Shown here in pieces: positions 59,544-64,000 of a stretch of DNA of 64,000 nucleotides. Source of the stretch: Acholoe squamosa (lineage: Eukaryota; Annelida; Polychaeta; Phyllodocida; Polynoidae); NCBI GenBank assembly GCA_949317995.1, contig OX439040.1, forward strand, positions 25,291,830-25,355,829. Direction: 5' to 3'. The notes beneath the pieces were generated by a model. It worked only from the letters and a program-made list of their open reading frames with translations. It was not told the DNA's origin and searched no databases. The position numbers and the translations under genes are program-made. How positions within the stretch are numbered: position 1 is the stretch's first letter; each line of letters begins with the position of its first letter.

Positions 59544-59669
59544 GACATACTGCCCTTGGAGGGTGTGCTGGAGCAGGACTACAGAGAGTTCAACAGATTA
59601 GTAGAATGGGTCAGAGTCAGCTACTTTCTGTGGGAGGCCGACAAGTGGGTGGTATTTGTGGTGAAGTGA
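59544..59669 (+). CDS. Weak candidate exon (possibly terminal), product unknown
   Basis: Follows a long polypyrimidine tract and CTCAACAG acceptor. The frame reads DILPLEGVLEQDYREFNRLV and continues with Trp-rich residues (EWVRVSYFLWEADKWVVFVV) to a stop at 59669. Composition is protein-like, but no domain is recognised and the pyrimidine tract is a microsatellite, which makes the acceptor less telling. Donor alternatives (GTAGAA, GTGGTA) are weak, so it would be either a last exon or spurious. Confidence 0.25.
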   Translation, partial: DILPLEGVLEQDYREFNRLVEWVRVSYFLWEADKWVVFVVK

Positions 59670-62106
59670 AATGTTATAGCAGGCTTGCGGGATAATGTCG
59701 TGAGGAGATGGGGATTCAAAGTGTTAATGGGTACACTGTTATAATACTTAATAGGGTTTAAAGAGAGTACGACCTGGATCCTTCAAACCAGGGCCTTTTG
59801 AACCAAGGCCTCCTGAATCACAACCAAATGATTAAGGCCCATTAGACTATGACCCACCTCAAATGCATTTGAATCAGTGTCATCTGAACCAAAGGTATCT
59901 GATACCAAGGCCTATGGAACAGGAGAACTGTGAGAAGCAATCCCTAGCCAAGGCCCTCTGCCTTGTGGCAACCTGCACCAGATCTATATATCCACCATGA
60001 CTATCTGAACTAAAGTAGTTCTTGACCAACTTATATTATTGAATCACATCATTTTGCGACGTTATGAGATAAAATCATTGTCCATGCCTGTGCTTCCACA
60101 AATGATGTATAAAAATAGATAAAGAGAGAAATCATGTCCACATGGTGCACCACACACCAGCATACATGTATTTGTGACTGTGTTATAAGAACCTTGGTAG
60201 TACATATAGTAACCTCATGTAGGACCTTGATGTAAGGTCAAGACTAAATTACCATACTTCATCAGATCCATAATTCATGACGCCTGCAGCTGGTAATGTT
60301 GACATGCGTGGTGGGAGGACGTGAAGGGCCAATAGGTGCAGCTCAAGACAAGCATACAGTAGGTGAATGTATAAAGAATGCAATACACAGCAACAGGAAA
60401 GATTTGTATATGTAACATGCATAATTGTCTATATTATGGTATACCATAGAAATGAGAGACGGTTTAATAAATCAAGGGGGAGGAGGGATTTTCCTATTCT
60501 TTGGTGATGGACTAGCAGAGTGTTGAATAACTCAATAATAGTGCCTTAGTGCCCATCTCTACCCATTGGTGTATTTGATATCAGCTATACATAAATGAAT
60601 ATCACACATTCATTCTTAATTATATCGATGGTCAGTTTACCGATGATTGCCAATCAGTTAAGTTCCTATATAGTAATCAATTTGGTCTAATCCTTCATCA
60701 AGGTGTCACTTTACTAATTATTGAGCTTTATGAGGATGTCACTTTAAACTTCAAGTTTGGCGATCACTGTAAAAAGCAGCTGTTTAATAGCAAAGTAGAA
60801 AATCTTCTCTAATTCCTTTCCAAACTTAGAATGTCCTTCAAAATATTATATTAAAATTTCTGCATCATAAAATCTTTCACGATGAAAAGTGACATCATAG
60901 TGATTCGTGCTCTTGATAGCCGCCTTGTATTTTCCCAGGATGGAGGGGGTGATCAGGGAGGTTCGTGTTGAGAAACCCGTGCATGATGGTCTCCAATTAG
61001 ATCTCATGCTATATTAATATGCCCAGCCCAATGAGACCTGCCACCGATACCTGTTGGAATTCTCTCCTAAATAGAAAAGCTCACTGACCTTGCACCAATT
61101 TGGAAATCTTCCGCCAGAAGAAAGCTGAGAGTTGGTAATTATTTCCCTTCGTCGTGACTTCAGCATGTCTCGATGTCCATTATAGAAAATTACCCCCAAG
61201 ACTCGGACGATGTCATGTCATTATCAAGGTGGGTCCCTTATATTGAGCACTGAATTGACCAGTTGTATTTTCACTTGGAATTAATGGAAAAAGATCTTAA
61301 TCAAAGATAATTTACACCGGTAAAGGATTGCCATTTAAATCCATTTCCAATTAACCTGGCTTGAGGATTCATGCTCGACATTGGCCATTTATGGAGGACG
61401 CCAACAACAATAAAAAAATAATGAACTTTAGAAATGTTAAGCAGCTCCCTGAGTGTCTGGCGGCGACTGTAGAACTTTAACTTGGGATTTTGAATTTCTG
61501 ATATACCGATGAGATAATTCCCTTCGTTCAGTGCAGACCTTTTAAACTGCATTACATAACATCTGGTACCCATCATGCTGGCTGTTATCACTGACTATCT
61601 CGAATGGTAACAAATCAGGCAATGGCGTCTCTACTAAGGATCACACTACCTCGGAATAGGAAATAAAGGTGTACAGCTTTAGTGTGTAGATTCAGGCTAG
61701 GACAGAGATACATCAAAAACAATACAAGATGCAGCTTAACCTCGGGAAGCAGAGTGGTTGGACAGCTTGCATGATACCGCCGTACAACTCATGTTTAGAC
61801 CCTTGGCACTGCACTATACTTGTTGTGTGTTTCAGGCTTAGCATGATTATGAGGTTTGGTTACATGTTGAGAACCTGGCATGGGACCAGGGGCTGTGGGA
61901 GGCTTCTGAATCCACCCCCCCCCCCCCTGCACCTTACCCTACAAGGAGGCATAGTGCTTTATGTGCCTTGACCTTTGTTATCATGGTCCACTGATGAGTG
62001 AATAACTTACAGGTGCTGCATGGTGCTGACACTGCTGTGTTTATACTAATTTATAGACTCCCCACGGGCTGTTATGATGCATCAGTATAGCACCTTTTGG
62101 CAACAT
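59670..62106. other. No recognisable gene; possible regulatory DNA
   Basis: No repeats or supported exons. TGTCACTTTA occurs at ~60704 and ~60737 and its complement AAAGTGACATC at ~60887. A C homopolymer lies near 61915. No further claim can be supported. Confidence 0.4.
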
Positions 62107-62313
62107 ACATACCAATGTGGGCTTCTCTAGCCCACTTAAAAGGGTCTATTTCTCCTCTTTCCTATCCCCTCGGGATGTGTGTGGTGCACATATGCGCAGG
62201 CACTGACACATTCCCCTGTGGAATTGTGTAATGTAGTTCTCGCCATGAATATGACAGGTCCTTAGCTGTCGAAATGGTGTTAAACATCTATTACTTACTC
62301 TCACATACCAATG
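62107..62313 (+). mobile_element. SINE family S, copy D, with target-site duplication
   Basis: The body 62118-62302 begins TGGGCTTCTCTAGCCCACTT and ends GGTGTTAAACATCTATTACT plus tail. It is flanked by the perfect 11-bp repeat ACATACCAATG (62107-62117 and 62303-62313). A 5-bp insertion (AGGTC type) near 62260 distinguishes this copy. Confidence 0.92.
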
Positions 62314-63430
62314 CTGTGTCGTATCACGACCACACATTAACACTAAATCTAGAGGCATCATGTCGTTCTTAAAGGCTTAACCACCCAGTATTTCTCCCCA
62401 GGGTGATTTGCTTTGGTATGACTTTAGACACCTGTTGTGAGGTTAGTGTTAGCCAATACCCCAAGGGATGTTACCGTGGAAGGGTGTTGGGGCTGAGGGG
62501 GGGGGTAGAGAGATAACGTTTAATCTACTTTATTTTAATCTTTGTTCTGTGTGAGTCAGGGCCCATGTCAGGGTAACAATAGACACAACACAATAAACCA
62601 CAGTCTGCGCCCATACATTATGTACACCTGCAATGTTGCTTTTATAGCAACATCACAACAAAGTCAATATACAATCGTTACCTGTTGATTAATTCTAAAG
62701 CTATCAACATCTAATTACCCATAGCCACACAGCGGAGGGGACCAAGGCTTTTTTCCCAACTGGACGATAATTGAAAGCTTGGCTGTAGTGCTAAATCCCT
62801 TTGAAAATACTTTATTACCTCATCTACAAGGCAATCTATAGGGCGCAAATGGCCAAAAAGGGCTGTTCATTACCGAATTCATGTGGATTCTTAATGGCAT
62901 AATGAAAGCATCTGGAAACCGAAATGAACCATAGAACATCCTGCTGCTGTTACACAGGGTTTACTGGCCACCCATCAAGAACAGGCTAACTTGAGGTACA
63001 CCGCTGGGATTGGGGGAGGTCACAGGTCAGGTAGACTGTGTAATTAAGGTGGCTGGCGGGGATAGAGTAAAAGTAATTAGATCTTCGCCATATTCTCACC
63101 AAAGTCTAAGAATGATTTGTATTTTTCAAATGTGAAAAAAATAACAGGGGGGTCCCATGCATTTTTTTGAGATACAGAAGATTCAACCCTATATAGCATC
63201 ATATAGTGATTTGTCACATAAATCCTTGGATTCATATCCAAAAGTAATTAAATTTTGTTATAACTTCTCCAACACTTAGATATTAAACATATCTTTCCAG
63301 TTGATGCAATATTGACATATGGTCCCAGGCATATTTCTAAAATTTTTGATGATTGAATTGATAAATGTAAGGATGTGGTTAGAATAGTGACATCTAGAGT
63401 ATACATTCTTTTCTAGGTGGTCAAACACAG
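62314..63430. other. No recognisable gene
   Basis: Non-coding; a G run near 62500 is the only low-complexity feature. Confidence 0.45.
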
Positions 63431-63497
63431 CAGCCCCCATGGCTCATGTGTAATTTCTTACTCACAGAAGATCCTGGGTTCAAATCCATGCCAAGCC
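63431..63497 (+). repeat. tRNA-like fragment, probably degraded SINE head
   Basis: GGGTTCAAATCC is a good B-box/T-arm match, preceded at tRNA-like distance by ATGGCTCATGTGTAA, a poor A box. The acceptor stem does not pair convincingly, so it is not called as a tRNA gene. Confidence 0.35.
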
Positions 63498-64000
63498 TCC
63501 CTGTATTTTGCACATTTCGTCTTTCCATAAAGTCAATGTACAAAAGAGACCCCTGGTGTCCAAATGATGAACTAACAATACCTGCCAGCCACCTTAAGGG
63601 TCAACGTAAAGAATTTGTTATTTGAAACTCTGGGAAGGTGAGGTGGTTTTATTATGCATTAATTTTCTTTTGCCTAAAGTGTTGAGGTGTCAAGCATATA
63701 TGATTCTGAATTACTAATGTAAACAATGAATTAAATGTTTCTGTGATCTCTTGCAGGTGAGTATTCCTATTCTCCATACCGGTGACAAACAGTGAGTTAT
63801 GCACGGACTGCTAATCAGCTACAACTATCAATTCGGCTGTAGAAGCTCCATTCATACATCACCAAGCAAAGGGGATGCTGAGAAGGGGAGGGCTGGATGT
63901 ATACATCATCATTACTGTTTGGTTACTCAAATATTTGTTTAACATTCGAGCTGAAGAACCAAGCAGAAAGCATGATCCGCCCACATCCCCCTGCGCCATC
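63498..64000. other. No recognisable gene
   Basis: Non-coding to the window end; a TCTCTTGCAGGTGAGT string near 63748 combines acceptor and donor consensus but has no supported exon. Confidence 0.4.

Overview
This is a stretch of animal nuclear DNA, most likely from a marine invertebrate; the species cannot be named from the sequence. The signs are an AT-rich background, no closely packed operon-like genes, exon-like pieces with GT/AG splice signals, and a dense mix of tRNA-derived SINEs, non-LTR retrotransposons, tyrosine-recombinase retrotransposons (DIRS/Ngaro type), MITEs and satellite-like arrays. No complete host gene is visible. The best host-coding candidate is one first exon at 31.29-31.43 kb on the plus strand. 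It has a CpG-rich upstream region with a palindromic CRE and a consensus splice donor. Two weaker exon candidates lie at 27.4 and 59.5 kb.

Layout. 0-10 kb: a tandem duplication, a composite repeat with two tRNA-like heads, a minus-strand tRNA-type SINE, a 2.1-kb element with ~350-bp terminal inverted repeats (5.8-7.9 kb) and an 80-bp tandem array. 10-12 kb: a 5'-truncated LINE on the minus strand. 12-14 kb and 18-21 kb: two largely colinear copies of a composite, satellite-rich repeat. 21-31 kb: a repeat-poor stretch. 31-45 kb: the candidate first exon, SINEs, a hairpin-ended repeat, a decayed DIRS-like element and a second LINE carrying a MITE with 8-bp target duplications. 45.8-50.5 kb: an almost intact Ngaro-like retrotransposon on the minus strand, with gag, RT-RNase H, a tyrosine recombinase broken by one frameshift, and split direct repeats A1-ORFs-B1-A2-B2. 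51-55 kb: foldbacks, a 24-bp minisatellite and a second copy of the hairpin-ended repeat. 55.6-58.3 kb: two tandem related non-autonomous elements flanked by (TA)n. 58-64 kb: mostly featureless, with a microsatellite, a possible exon and a SINE.

The window works as a record of nested and recent transposition rather than as a set of cooperating genes. Four copies of one ~190-bp SINE have perfect 11-13-bp target-site duplications, so that family moved recently. The most unusual pattern is at 55.6-58.3 kb. Two paralogous elements share a backbone and the placement of a short repeated motif, yet the motif is a different sequence in each. It looks as if a recognition motif was replaced throughout one lineage.
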